This document shows, one piece after another, positions 1 to 5,892 of a stretch of 5,892 nt of DNA. How positions within the stretch are numbered: the first letter of the stretch is position 1; every line of letters starts with the position of its first letter. This stretch comes from Methylothermaceae bacterium. Its GTDB lineage: Bacteria; Pseudomonadota; Gammaproteobacteria; Methylococcales; Methylothermaceae. The notes under the pieces were generated by a model that saw nothing but the letters and a program-made list of their open reading frames with translations, had not been told where the DNA came from and did not search any database. The stretch spans positions 1-5,892 of the forward strand of contig JALVSV010000182.1 of the NCBI GenBank assembly GCA_027024125.1, read 5' to 3'. The position numbers and the translations under genes were made by a program.

Positions 1-886
1 TCATTTGCACAGTATGATTACCAAATCGGTCAAGATTCTCCTGCACCCTGTCCAGACGTGACTGAGAAATATCCAATGCAACCAGCTTGCCTACCTCGGA
101 ACAGGTTTCCAGAATATGGACCGTTTTGCCCCCTGGAGCGGCACAGACATCCAACACCCGCATTCCTTCCTCAACATTCAACAATGGAGCGGCCAGTTGT
201 GCAGCGCCGTCCTGGACCGACACCCAGCCATTGGCAAACCCTGGCAGTTCTTTGACTCCCACGGGACGTTCCAACACGATGGCGGAGGGCACATGCGCCA
301 GTGGCTGGGCCGGCATTCCGCTGGACTCAAGCAGATTCAGATAGTCATCCCGTTGGTATTGACTCAGGTTCACCCGCAGAACCATCGGTGCCTGGCTATT
401 GTTGGCCGTAAAGATATCTGGCGCCTGCCGCGGCCAGGCACGTTCGATCCTGCGCCCCAGCCATCGAGGATGACTGACCGAAGCCACATCATCCAAATCG
501 GCAGCTGTCTCCAGCTCCTGCCTTCGACGCAAGAAATTTCGCAACAAAGCATTCAATAGCGATTTGGCCCAGCGCTTTCGACCCGCTCCCGCAACCGTCT
601 CAGACACGGCTGCATGAGGCCTGACATCCATATAACAGAGCTGGGTCAGCCCCAACAACGCGAGTGCATGGATCTCTCCATCTTTGATGGGCTTATGAAG
701 TAATTGGGACAGCATGAAGTCCAGCCGGTGATACTGCCGCATACAGGTAAAACACAAGGCCTGAAGAAACCTGCGATCCTGGTCCTCCAGCGGTTCCAGG
801 GCAACAGGAAGCATTTCGTTCATGGATCGCCCCTCCTGAATGACCTGTACCAGAACCCTGGCAGCGACACGACGCATATTGGTCAC
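1..886 (-). CDS. rsmB: 16S rRNA (cytosine(967)-C5)-methyltransferase RsmB, C-terminus cut by window edge
   Basis: RsmB methylates C5 of cytosine 967 in 16S rRNA, using S-adenosylmethionine. The frame is open without a stop from the start to position 1, giving about 295 residues of a family usually near 430. Residues 1-138 are the NusB-like N-terminal RNA-binding domain, containing FLQALCFTCMRQ and PHAAVSETV. The catalytic region follows: HPRWL at 139, PGFANGWVSVQD near 225, SAM motif I DVCAAPGGKT at 246-255, and the acidic motif II residue D272 in LDISQSRLDRV. The two catalytic cysteine motifs (PC and TC) lie beyond the window. I chose GTG at 886 because GGTGA sits 7 nt upstream and homologues carry a few residues before RRVAARVL. 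ATG at 877 is the alternative; a stop in frame just upstream excludes longer forms. It is the last visible gene of the def-fmt-rsmB operon, 7 nt after fmt. Identity is secure by family similarity; the exact start is not. Confidence 0.95.
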   Translation of the reverse strand, partial: MTNMRRVAARVLVQVIQEGRSMNEMLPVALEPLEDQDRRFLQALCFTCMRQYHRLDFMLSQLLHKPIKDGEIHALALLGLTQLCYMDVRPHAAVSETVAGAGRKRWAKSLLNALLRNFLRRRQELETAADLDDVASVSHPRWLGRRIERAWPRQAPDIFTANNSQAPMVLRVNLSQYQRDDYLNLLESSGMPAQPLAHVPSAIVLERPVGVKELPGFANGWVSVQDGAAQLAAPLLNVEEGMRVLDVCAAPGGKTVHILETCSEVGKLVALDISQSRLDRVQENLDRFGNHTVQM

Positions 887-893
887 GACACAG

Positions 894-1817
894 TCACCGT
901 AACCTCAGTCCCAGGCAAGAATGGGCGTTGAGGAAAGCATGGGCATGTTGGCGACGCCCCCCGGGCAGCTGTACTTCCAACAACCTCAGACCTCCCTCGC
1001 CTGTCGCCACCTCGAGGTGTTTTTTCGCCTGTATGATGGTTCCAGGCACCTCTTCCGAGGATCGATCCACCACTTCGGCACGCCAGATTCTCAGCACTTG
1101 ATCTTCAAAATGGGCAAACGCCACCGGCCATGGATTGAAAGCTCTCACCCGCCTTGCCAACTCAGCTGCAGGCAGGCTCCAATCGAGATGAGCCTCCTCC
1201 TTGGTGATTTTGGTTGCATAGGTGACTTCAGACTCGTCCTGGGGTACAGGTATGATTGTTCCAGCCTCAAGCATGGCGAGTACTTCGGTCAGTGTTTCCG
1301 CACCCAATCTGGCCAACCGGTCATGAAGCTCCCCTGCCGTTTCGGTCGGATGAATGGCAATCGCCCTTTTCAGCAACATTGGCCCCGCATCGAGCGCCTC
1401 GACCACCCGCATGATGGTAATACCCGTATTCTGGTCACCTGCCAGAATGGCGCGCTGAATGGGTGCAGCACCCCGCCAGCGTGGCAATAAAGAAGCATGG
1501 ACGTTGATGGCATCCAGGGTCGGGATGGAGAGAATCTCCGGCGGAAGTATCAATCCATAAGCCGCCACCACCAACAGATCAGGCTGAAAGTGGGCAAATG
1601 ATGCCACCGCCTCTTCGTTTCTCAGTGTTTGTGGCTGCATCACCGGAATTCGGTGCTTGAGTGCCAGCGTTTTGACAGGACTCTCCTGAAGTCTCCGTCC
1701 ACGCCCTGCCGGACGATCCGGTTGAGTGTACACAGCAACGACTGTATGCTCGGTGGCCAACAGGGCTTCCAGGCTGGGGACGGCAAACCAGGGCGTACCC
1801 GCAAAGACGATACGCAT
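894..1817 (-). CDS. fmt: Methionyl-tRNA formyltransferase
   Basis: Fmt transfers a formyl group from 10-formyltetrahydrofolate to the amino group of initiator Met-tRNA in the cytoplasm, producing fMet-tRNA for translation initiation. The protein has 307 residues, close to the usual 310-315. The N-terminal Rossmann-type domain (1 to about 200) begins with FAGTPWFAVPSLEAL and has the tRNA-recognition loop TQPDRPAGRG near 31-40. The catalytic block INVHASLLPRWRGAAP contains N105 and H107, and ALDAG contains D143, matching the family's Asn-His-Asp triad. The C-terminal OB-like domain (about 205-307) holds KITKEEAHLDWS, VRAFNPWP and LQ-type VQLPGGRR. The start ATG shares its A with the TGA stop of def (TGATG), and I see no Shine-Dalgarno sequence, so translation probably depends on ribosomes ending def. 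One oddity is W10, where homologues I know carry an acidic or small residue (GTPDF, GTPEF or GTPAF). Confidence 0.98.
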   Translation of the reverse strand: MRIVFAGTPWFAVPSLEALLATEHTVVAVYTQPDRPAGRGRRLQESPVKTLALKHRIPVMQPQTLRNEEAVASFAHFQPDLLVVAAYGLILPPEILSIPTLDAINVHASLLPRWRGAAPIQRAILAGDQNTGITIMRVVEALDAGPMLLKRAIAIHPTETAGELHDRLARLGAETLTEVLAMLEAGTIIPVPQDESEVTYATKITKEEAHLDWSLPAAELARRVRAFNPWPVAFAHFEDQVLRIWRAEVVDRSSEEVPGTIIQAKKHLEVATGEGGLRLLEVQLPGGRRQHAHAFLNAHSCLGLRLR

Positions 1818-1819
1818 CA
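1815..1819 (-). other. TGATG stop-start overlap coupling def to fmt
   Basis: On the minus strand the TGA of def and the ATG of fmt share one A. The preceding bases contain a 12-bp palindrome (CAGCTGCAGCTG, 1825-1836) and no Shine-Dalgarno sequence. Termination-reinitiation is therefore the likely way fmt is translated, which would tie its level to that of def. Confidence 0.6.
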
Positions 1820-2347
1820 GATCACAGCTGCAGCTGGCGTTTTTTCTTTGCTGTGACGTTTGCTTTTGATCAACTTCTTACGGATTCTTTGTCTTTTTAG
1901 GGGGGAAAGATAGTCGACGAACAACTTGCCATCCAGATGGTCCATCTCATGCTGGATACAGACCGCCAACAAATCCTCCGCCTCCAGCTCGAAGGATTTG
2001 CCATTGCGATCCAGAGCCCGTATTTTGATGCGTTCAGCCCGCTGGACTTTCTCGAATATTCCGGGCACCGAGAGACAACCTTCCTCCCGCTCTTCGAAAC
2101 CATCCTTAGACAGGATTTCGGGGTTGATCAGGCACAAGGGCTGATCCTTGCCTTCAGACACATCCAGGACGATCACACGCTTGTGCACATTGACCTGGGT
2201 GGCAGCGAGGCCAACGCCAGGTGCCTCATACATGGTTTCAAACATGTCATCCACCAAACGCCGAATCGAATCATCCACCGATTCAACGGGCTTTGCCTGC
2301 TTGCGCAGTCTTTCATCAGGGAACTCCAAAATTTCCAATAAGGCCAT
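1817..2347 (-). CDS. def: Peptide deformylase
   Basis: Def is a metallohydrolase that removes the formyl group from the N-terminal methionine of nascent proteins as they leave the ribosome. At 176 residues it has the usual length. All three signature motifs are present: GVGLAATQ at 44-51, EGCLS at 89-93, and the HEMDH helix at 133-137. The metal ligands are C91, H133 and H137, and E134 is the catalytic base. The N-terminus [15 protein letters not shown] and [11 protein letters not shown] closely resemble the E. coli enzyme. The C-terminal 25 residues are rich in Lys and Arg, which fits the ribosome-binding helix of Def, and end in AAAVI. The ATG start is supported by GAGGA 7 nt upstream. It is the first gene of the operon; its stop overlaps the fmt start by one base. 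The Fmt-Def pairing adds and removes the same group. Confidence 0.98.
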   Translation of the reverse strand: MALLEILEFPDERLRKQAKPVESVDDSIRRLVDDMFETMYEAPGVGLAATQVNVHKRVIVLDVSEGKDQPLCLINPEILSKDGFEEREEGCLSVPGIFEKVQRAERIKIRALDRNGKSFELEAEDLLAVCIQHEMDHLDGKLFVDYLSPLKRQRIRKKLIKSKRHSKEKTPAAAVI

Positions 2348-2354
2348 GATTGCT

Positions 2355-2359
2355 TCCTC
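2355..2359 (-). promoter_or_regulatory. Ribosome binding site of def
   Basis: On the minus strand GAGGA lies 7 nt before the def ATG. It is the only strong Shine-Dalgarno sequence in the def-fmt-rsmB operon, so it is probably where most ribosomes enter the def-fmt part. Confidence 0.7.
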
Positions 2360-2378
2360 GGCAGGTCTTCATCCTGGC

Positions 2379-2407
2379 ATTTTAGCCGAATTGCACTAGA
2401 CTTTGAA
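2379..2407 (-). promoter_or_regulatory. Candidate sigma70 promoter for def-fmt-rsmB
   Basis: On the minus strand, TTCAAA (2402-2407, 4 of 6 to TTGACA) and TAAAAT (2379-2384, 5 of 6 to TATAAT) are separated by exactly 17 bp. Transcription would start near 2372, giving a 5' leader of about 25 nt that contains the def ribosome binding site. A weaker alternative lies further upstream: TTTACA (2474-2479), 18 bp, TACATT (2450-2455). This call rests on consensus matching by eye only. Confidence 0.5.
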
Positions 2408-2416
2408 CGACAGGAT

Positions 2417-2439
2417 CAGCAGGCAGAGACTGCCTGCTG
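2417..2439. repeat. Perfect 9-bp inverted repeat in the divergent control region
   Basis: CAGCAGGCA (2417-2425) and TGCCTGCTG (2431-2439) are exact reverse complements around the 5-nt loop GAGAC. The repeat lies about 10 bp upstream of the candidate def -35 element and about 107 bp before the tsaP start. No T-run follows it on either strand, so a rho-independent terminator is unlikely. It could be an operator for a dimeric regulator or a stem in the leader of a tsaP transcript. The sequence does not decide between these. Confidence 0.6.
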
Positions 2440-2531
2440 CCCTCAATGAAATGTACCAACATGTGCTAATACGTGTAAATTAAAGACCCGTCTTTCCAGA
2501 CAAAGTTTCCTTGCCACCACCCACCAATGCT

Positions 2532-2537
2532 GGAGGA
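2532..2537 (+). promoter_or_regulatory. Ribosome binding site that fixes the tsaP start at 2547
   Basis: GGAGGA ends 9 nt before ATG 2547. A longer reading from TTG 2511 would put PPPTNAGGTAV ahead of the signal peptide and has no ribosome binding site of its own, so the ATG is preferred. Confidence 0.8.
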
Positions 2538-2546
2538 ACCGCCGTC

Positions 2547-3608
2547 ATGCACCGTCTCCGCTTTCTGCTGATCACCGTGATTCTTTGTTGCAGCAGCATG
2601 ATATCCCAGGCCGAGAATATTTCCCTGGCCCCCAATCACCCCCAGCGCTATACCGTCGTCAAGGGGGATACCCTTTGGGACATCGCTGCCCGTTTTCTGA
2701 ACAATCCATGGGAGTGGCCGAAAATCTGGAAGGCCAACCCCCAGATCGAAAACCCCCACTGGATCTACCCGGGAGACACCATCGTTCTGGACTATGTGAA
2801 TGGCAGGCCTCAACTGACCTTGCAGCGTGGTGAAGGGTCCACAGGGACCGAACGGCTCCGGCCTCGAATCCGGACCACACCCGTCGAAGAGGCCATCCCC
2901 ACCATACCCTACGATGCAGTGCGCCAGTTCCTGACCTCTCCTAAAGTGGTCACCAAAGAGGAAATCAAAAATGCTCCCTATATCGTCAGCCTTGCCAACA
3001 ATCGTCTGATCGGTGGCACCGGAGACACGATTTATGTCAGGGGGCTCGAGGTCTCTGCAGACGGGTCCGCCATTTCGGGATTCACCGTATTCCGCAAGGA
3101 CGATGCCCTCAAAGACCCCGAAACCAAAGAAGAATTAGGTTATAACGCCTTGTATGTTGCCGATACCCACCTGGAACGTATGGGGGATCCCGCCACATTG
3201 GTCATCGATCGCAGTACCCGTGAGGTCATCGTCGGTGACCGCCTATTGCCAGTCATCGAGGAACAACTGGCTCTGGATTATCATCCAAAGCCTGCCCCAA
3301 AAGACATCCGTGGCCACATCATCAAGGTCCTCGACGGAGTCTCACAGATCGGTCAGTACAATCTGGTCGTGATTAATCGGGGCCGGCGCGATGGCCTCGA
3401 AAAAGGGGACGTTTTGCGGATATGGCGCCATGGACAGAAGATGCGTGACTGGGTCAAGAAGGGATCATCGAAATGGATCACGCTACCTGATGAAAAAGCG
3501 GGGGTATTGATGATCTTCCGCCCATTCGAGCAGGTCAGCTATGGTATCGTCATGAAAGCCACCCTGGCGATTCATATCGGCGATCTGGTGACCACTCCAG
3601 AACTTTAG
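2547..3608 (+). CDS. tsaP: Exported LysM peptidoglycan-binding protein, TsaP-like (type IV pilus secretin-associated)
   Basis: The 353-residue protein starts with a Sec signal peptide: basic MHRLR, a hydrophobic core to about residue 17, and probable cleavage after SQA near residue 22. There is no proper lipobox, because the two cysteines (14, 15) follow Leu or Cys. A single LysM domain covers residues 35-81 (YTVVKGDTLWDIA through IYPGDTIVL) and should bind peptidoglycan in the periplasm. The C-terminal region (about 255-353; GVSQIGQYNLVVINRG, LPDEKAGVLMIF, VSYGIVM) matches the conserved part of the Pseudomonas PA0020 and Neisseria TsaP family, known to associate with the PilQ secretin ring of type IV pili. 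Placement between divergent def and dprA is the same as for PA0020. Family membership is well supported. The pilus role in this organism is inferred, since no pilus gene lies in the window. Confidence 0.85.
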   Translation: MHRLRFLLITVILCCSSMISQAENISLAPNHPQRYTVVKGDTLWDIAARFLNNPWEWPKIWKANPQIENPHWIYPGDTIVLDYVNGRPQLTLQRGEGSTGTERLRPRIRTTPVEEAIPTIPYDAVRQFLTSPKVVTKEEIKNAPYIVSLANNRLIGGTGDTIYVRGLEVSADGSAISGFTVFRKDDALKDPETKEELGYNALYVADTHLERMGDPATLVIDRSTREVIVGDRLLPVIEEQLALDYHPKPAPKDIRGHIIKVLDGVSQIGQYNLVVINRGRRDGLEKGDVLRIWRHGQKMRDWVKKGSSKWITLPDEKAGVLMIFRPFEQVSYGIVMKATLAIHIGDLVTTPEL

Positions 3609-3750
3609 ACCCAACTGACTGTGTCCCCATGGCGAACCGCCACAGGCAAACAAGGAATGACACCTGCCGCCACGGATGGCCTTTCAGCCCCCGCATGTAT
3701 CCAACCACGCTTCGCAACGTCCCCCCATACGCTCGCCCTGAGGATGGAAT
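3609..3750 (+). other. 142-bp noncoding gap between tsaP and dprA
   Basis: I find no convincing gene here. A frame opening at GTG 3621 runs into dprA in another phase and looks like a shadow. A short perfect stem, TGGCG-AAC-CGCCA (3630-3642), lies 21 nt after the tsaP stop, and CTGTG (3619-3623) could alternatively pair with CACAG (3641-3645). Neither has a following T-run, so I do not call a terminator, and read-through into dprA is plausible. No clear -35/-10 pair was found. Confidence 0.5.
3740..3744 (+). promoter_or_regulatory. Ribosome binding site that fixes the TTG start of dprA
   Basis: GAGGA ends 6 nt before TTG 3751, an ideal spacing. The ATG at 3744 overlaps this site and is out of frame, and a TGA at 3739-3741 closes the dprA frame upstream, so TTG is the only well-placed start. 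Confidence 0.75.
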
Positions 3751-4857
3751 TTGAATCCCAGCGATTCCCTGCGTCACTGGCTCGCCCTGGCACAAACACC
3801 AGGCTTGGGGGCACAGCGCCTGGAACGATTGCTCGAAACCTTCGGGGAACCAGAGGAAATCTTCAACCAGCCGACTGTCCATCTGAGAAACCTGGGACTC
3901 GAAGCACGAACCATCGAGGCCATCGCCCACCCTCAATGGGACAGGGTCGAACAGTCCCTTTGTTGGAGCCAGCACCCTGAATGCCATATCCTCACGCTGG
4001 CAGACCCATCCTATCCACCACAACTCAGACATATAGCCTCTCCTCCACCGGTTTTGTTCGTTCACGGACGCATCGAAACCCTGACCAAACCTCAATTGTC
4101 CATTGTCGGTAGCCGCAATCCCACAAACAATGGCCGCCGCCTGGCTGTGGAATTTTCCCGGGAACTGGCGATGCTGGGTTTAACGATCACCAGCGGACTG
4201 GCCTTGGGCATCGATGGCGCCGCGCATCAGGGGGCCCTCACGGCCGGGGGCTTGACCATAGCCGTGGGAGGTACCGGGCCGGACAGAGTTTACCCTGCTG
4301 CACATAAAAAACTCGCATCCGAGATTGTCAGCCATGGCGCAATCGTGTCAGAATTTCCTCCGGGTACACCCGTTCGCCCCCAACATTTCCCTAGACGTAA
4401 CCGGATCGTTGCGGGACTGGCACTGGGAACCCTGGTGATTGAAGCGACTCGAAAGAGCGGCTCTCTGATCACAGCCCGGTACGCTCTGGAGCAGGACCGG
4501 GAGATCATGGCCATCCCCGGCGATATTCATAACCCTCAGGCCAAAGGTTGTAATGCATTGATTCGGCAAGGAGCCAGATTGGTCGAAACGGTGGAAGATG
4601 TTTTGGAAACCTTGAATCTGCTCTCCCCTGCTGTAACATCCGAACCGGAAACACGGTCTGCATCCCCCTTTTCGAATGAACTCACTGAGGAATATCGGGA
4701 CTTATTGTTTAAAATCGATTACGCTCCCACACCAATAGACCGCCTGGTCGATCAAACCGGGCTTCCCGCCGAGGATATCGCATCCATGCTTCTCATTCTC
4801 GAACTGGAAGGTCATGTCACGACGGTTGCGGGAGGTTGTTATCAACGGATTCGCTAA
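3751..4857 (+). CDS. dprA: DNA-processing protein DprA (Smf), TTG start
   Basis: DprA binds incoming single-stranded DNA during natural transformation, protects it and loads RecA. It is also widespread in bacteria not known to be competent. The 368-residue protein shows the usual three parts. An N-terminal helical, SAM/HhH-like segment (about 5-60) contains TPGLGAQRLERLLETFG. The Rossmann-like DNA-binding core (about 85-290) has VGSR at 119-122, SGLALGID at 148-155, GGTGPDRVYP near 173-182, FPRRNRI at 213-219, SGSLITA at 236-242 and IPGDIHNP at 255-262. A C-terminal winged-helix (DML1-like) domain occupies about 311-368. The N-terminal sequence aligns with homologues right from the TTG, supporting this start. 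The gene follows tsaP and is 27 nt ahead of smg, an order familiar from other gammaproteobacteria. All key motifs are intact, so the protein should be functional. Whether the host is competent cannot be told from here. Confidence 0.97.
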   Translation: MNPSDSLRHWLALAQTPGLGAQRLERLLETFGEPEEIFNQPTVHLRNLGLEARTIEAIAHPQWDRVEQSLCWSQHPECHILTLADPSYPPQLRHIASPPPVLFVHGRIETLTKPQLSIVGSRNPTNNGRRLAVEFSRELAMLGLTITSGLALGIDGAAHQGALTAGGLTIAVGGTGPDRVYPAAHKKLASEIVSHGAIVSEFPPGTPVRPQHFPRRNRIVAGLALGTLVIEATRKSGSLITARYALEQDREIMAIPGDIHNPQAKGCNALIRQGARLVETVEDVLETLNLLSPAVTSEPETRSASPFSNELTEEYRDLLFKIDYAPTPIDRLVDQTGLPAEDIASMLLILELEGHVTTVAGGCYQRIR

Positions 4858-4884
4858 ACTGGATCCACGGCCTGGAAAAGTGCC

Positions 4885-5349
4885 ATGAAAGAAAACGTAT
4901 TTGATGTGCTTTTGTATTTGTTTGAAAACTATATGGATGAAGATCCGGAACAAATGCCAGACCCGGATTCCATTCGCAATGAACTGATCGCGGCCGGGTT
5001 CCCCCAGGCGGATATCGACAAGGCATTCCTGTGGCTGGAATCACTGTCCAATGGGCATCCGATCCAGACCACAATCGAGACGTTTAGAATCTATTCTTCC
5101 GATGAACTGGCCAAACTGGATCAGGAATGCCGGGGATTGCTGTTGTTCCTGGAACAAAGCGGCATCCTGAATCCGTCCAATAGGGAGTTGGTGATCGACC
5201 GGGCCATGGCGCTTGGAGCCGATGATCTCACTCTGGAAAATTTGAAATGGATCGTACTGATGGTATTGTTCAGCCAACCGGATCAAGAGGCTGCATTTGA
5301 GCGCATGGAAGATTTGGTCTACGACAACATTCCGGTCGCCCTCCATTAA
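4885..5349 (+). CDS. smg: Smg / DUF494 family protein of unknown function
   Basis: The 154-residue acidic protein matches E. coli Smg (157 residues) along its whole length. The N-terminus ENVFDVLLYLFENYMDED corresponds to FDVLMYLFETY. The middle contains AFLWLESL, FRIYSSDEL and CRGLLLFLEQSGILN. The end contains LKWIVLMVLFSQP and MEDLVYDN. It is probably cytoplasmic: I see no signal peptide, and the one hydrophobic stretch (LKWIVLMVLF) is too short to span a membrane. The family's role is not established; conserved neighbourhood with dprA and topA is the main clue. It starts at ATG, preceded by a modest GGA motif (4874-4876) 8 nt upstream, and is only 27 nt from the dprA stop with no evident promoter between them, so the two are probably cotranscribed. 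The 72-bp gap to topA is longer. Confidence 0.95.
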   Translation: MKENVFDVLLYLFENYMDEDPEQMPDPDSIRNELIAAGFPQADIDKAFLWLESLSNGHPIQTTIETFRIYSSDELAKLDQECRGLLLFLEQSGILNPSNRELVIDRAMALGADDLTLENLKWIVLMVLFSQPDQEAAFERMEDLVYDNIPVALH

Positions 5350-5421
5350 CGGAAACAGCTTGAAACATATCCACAGCTTAATCCTACCAAGCTCACCCAC
5401 AACATAAATTATCGATTTTTC
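5350..5421 (+). promoter_or_regulatory. topA leader without a Shine-Dalgarno sequence
   Basis: This gap ends in an AT-rich run (ATAAATTATCGATTTTTC) directly before the topA ATG, and no AGGAG-like sequence lies in the binding window. TTGAAA at 5360-5365 resembles a -35 box (5 of 6), but no good -10 hexamer is found 16-18 bp later. TAAATT at 5405-5410 could be a -10 box, which would leave a leader of only a few nucleotides. A separate topA promoter is possible but not shown. Two partial DnaA-box matches also fall here (5367-5375 and 5393-5401). Confidence 0.3.
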
Positions 5422-5892
5422 ATGGCTCAGAATCTCGTCATCGTTGAATCGCCTGCCAAGGCTAAAACCATTGCCAAATACCTGGGACCCGGCTTCAAGG
5501 TGCTGGCCTCCTATGGACATGTGCGCGACCTGGTACCCAAAGAAGGGGCCGTCGATCCCGAGCATGACTTTGCCATGAAATACGAGTTGATCGACAAAAA
5601 CAAGAAGCATGTGCAGGCCCTCAAACAGGCGGCGAAACAGGCCGATGAATTGTATCTTGCCACTGACCCGGACCGTGAAGGCGAGGCCATCTCCTGGCAT
5701 ATCCTGGAGATCCTGAAAAAAGACAAAGCCATCCGGGACAAACCCGCCCATCGCATCGTTTTTCATGAAATCACCCGGCGTGCCATCCAGGATGCCCTTA
5801 AACATCCTAGCGGGTTGTCCATGAATCTGGTCAACGCTCAACAGGCGCGCCGTGCCCTGGATTATCTGGTTGGTTTCAACCTGTCACCACTG
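5422..5892 (+). CDS. topA: DNA topoisomerase I (type IA), N-terminal part, cut by window edge
   Basis: TopA relaxes negative supercoils by cutting one DNA strand through a tyrosine link, balancing gyrase. Only 157 codons are present, out of a family usually 750-900 residues long. They form the TOPRIM domain. VIVESPAKAKT carries the catalytic-site E9. YGHVRDL follows at 31-37. ATDPDREGE holds the metal-binding D82, D84 and E86. FHEIT and VNAQQARRALDYLVG mark the start of the next domain. Compared with E. coli TopA it lacks the insert of roughly 25-30 residues after GHIRDL and reads straight into PKEGAVDPEH, as in many other gammaproteobacterial and betaproteobacterial enzymes. The active-site tyrosine and the C-terminal zinc or DNA-binding repeats lie beyond the window. 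The start is certain because the conserved motif begins almost at once and no other start codon fits, although no ribosome binding site precedes it. Confidence 0.97.
   Translation, partial: MAQNLVIVESPAKAKTIAKYLGPGFKVLASYGHVRDLVPKEGAVDPEHDFAMKYELIDKNKKHVQALKQAAKQADELYLATDPDREGEAISWHILEILKKDKAIRDKPAHRIVFHEITRRAIQDALKHPSGLSMNLVNAQQARRALDYLVGFNLSPL

Noticed and set aside
116..559. A 147-codon plus-strand frame inside rsmB
   Set aside because: The opposite strand encodes RsmB with clear SAM motifs throughout this stretch.
921..1490. A 189-codon plus-strand frame inside fmt
   Set aside because: It is antisense to the conserved Fmt sequence and has no family resemblance.
2417..2439. The 9-bp inverted repeat as a rho-independent terminator
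   Set aside because: No T-run follows on either strand, and it lies between two divergent genes where a terminator would have no transcript to end.
2511..2546. A longer TsaP starting at TTG 2511
   Set aside because: It would add a proline-rich stretch before a good signal peptide, while ATG 2547 has its own GGAGGA site at proper spacing.
2559..2591. TsaP as a lipoprotein, because of cysteines 14 and 15
   Set aside because: The residue before the first cysteine is Leu and before the second is Cys, neither of which fits a lipobox; an SQA cleavage site follows.
3609..3750. A hidden small gene or mobile remnant between tsaP and dprA
   Set aside because: No frame has a start with a binding site or a recognisable product, and there are no terminal repeats or target-site duplications.
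3550..4095. A 181-codon minus-strand frame over the end of tsaP and the start of dprA
   Set aside because: It is antisense to dprA and spans the noncoding gap, with no recognisable motif; dprA is certain here.
5041..5841. A 266-codon open frame on the minus strand across smg and topA
   Set aside because: It is antisense to two well-recognised genes, crosses their boundary, resembles no family I know, and has the look of a shadow frame created by their codon pattern.

Overview
The window is an ordinary core-genome segment of a gammaproteobacterium. It carries the gene order rsmB-fmt-def / tsaP-dprA-smg-topA, which I recognise from Pseudomonas and relatives (def-fmt-rsmB divergent from a LysM gene followed by dprA). 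The smg gene next to dprA and topA, together with the LysM/TsaP gene, points to Gammaproteobacteria. The species cannot be named from this sequence. All seven genes are intact where visible; the first and last run off the window edges. I see no mobile element, RNA gene, CRISPR array or foreign insert.

Minus strand, read right to left: def (peptide deformylase), fmt (Met-tRNA-fMet formyltransferase) and rsmB (16S rRNA m5C967 methyltransferase, cut at position 1) form a tight operon. def and fmt share one base in a TGATG junction, and fmt and rsmB are 7 nt apart (16 nt if the ATG start of rsmB is used). Fmt adds the formyl group to initiator Met-tRNA, Def removes it from nascent proteins, and RsmB modifies the 16S rRNA near the decoding site, so this is a translation-initiation and ribosome-maturation operon. 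A promoter candidate (TTCAAA, 17 bp, TAAAAT) lies just upstream of def.

Positions 2348-2546 form the divergent control region. It holds the def promoter, a perfect 9-bp inverted repeat with a 5-nt loop, and an AT-rich stretch that may contain the tsaP promoter.

Plus strand: tsaP (exported LysM protein, likely the type IV pilus secretin-associated protein), a 142-bp gap, dprA (DNA-processing protein that loads RecA on incoming single-stranded DNA, with a TTG start), smg (DUF494 family, unknown function) and the first 157 codons of topA (DNA topoisomerase I). tsaP and dprA both concern the route of DNA uptake: pilus at the envelope, then strand handling in the cytoplasm. That they are functionally linked here is inference from order. 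No undescribed system is evident; the points worth a second look are small ones, mostly unusual translation-initiation signals and the divergent control region.
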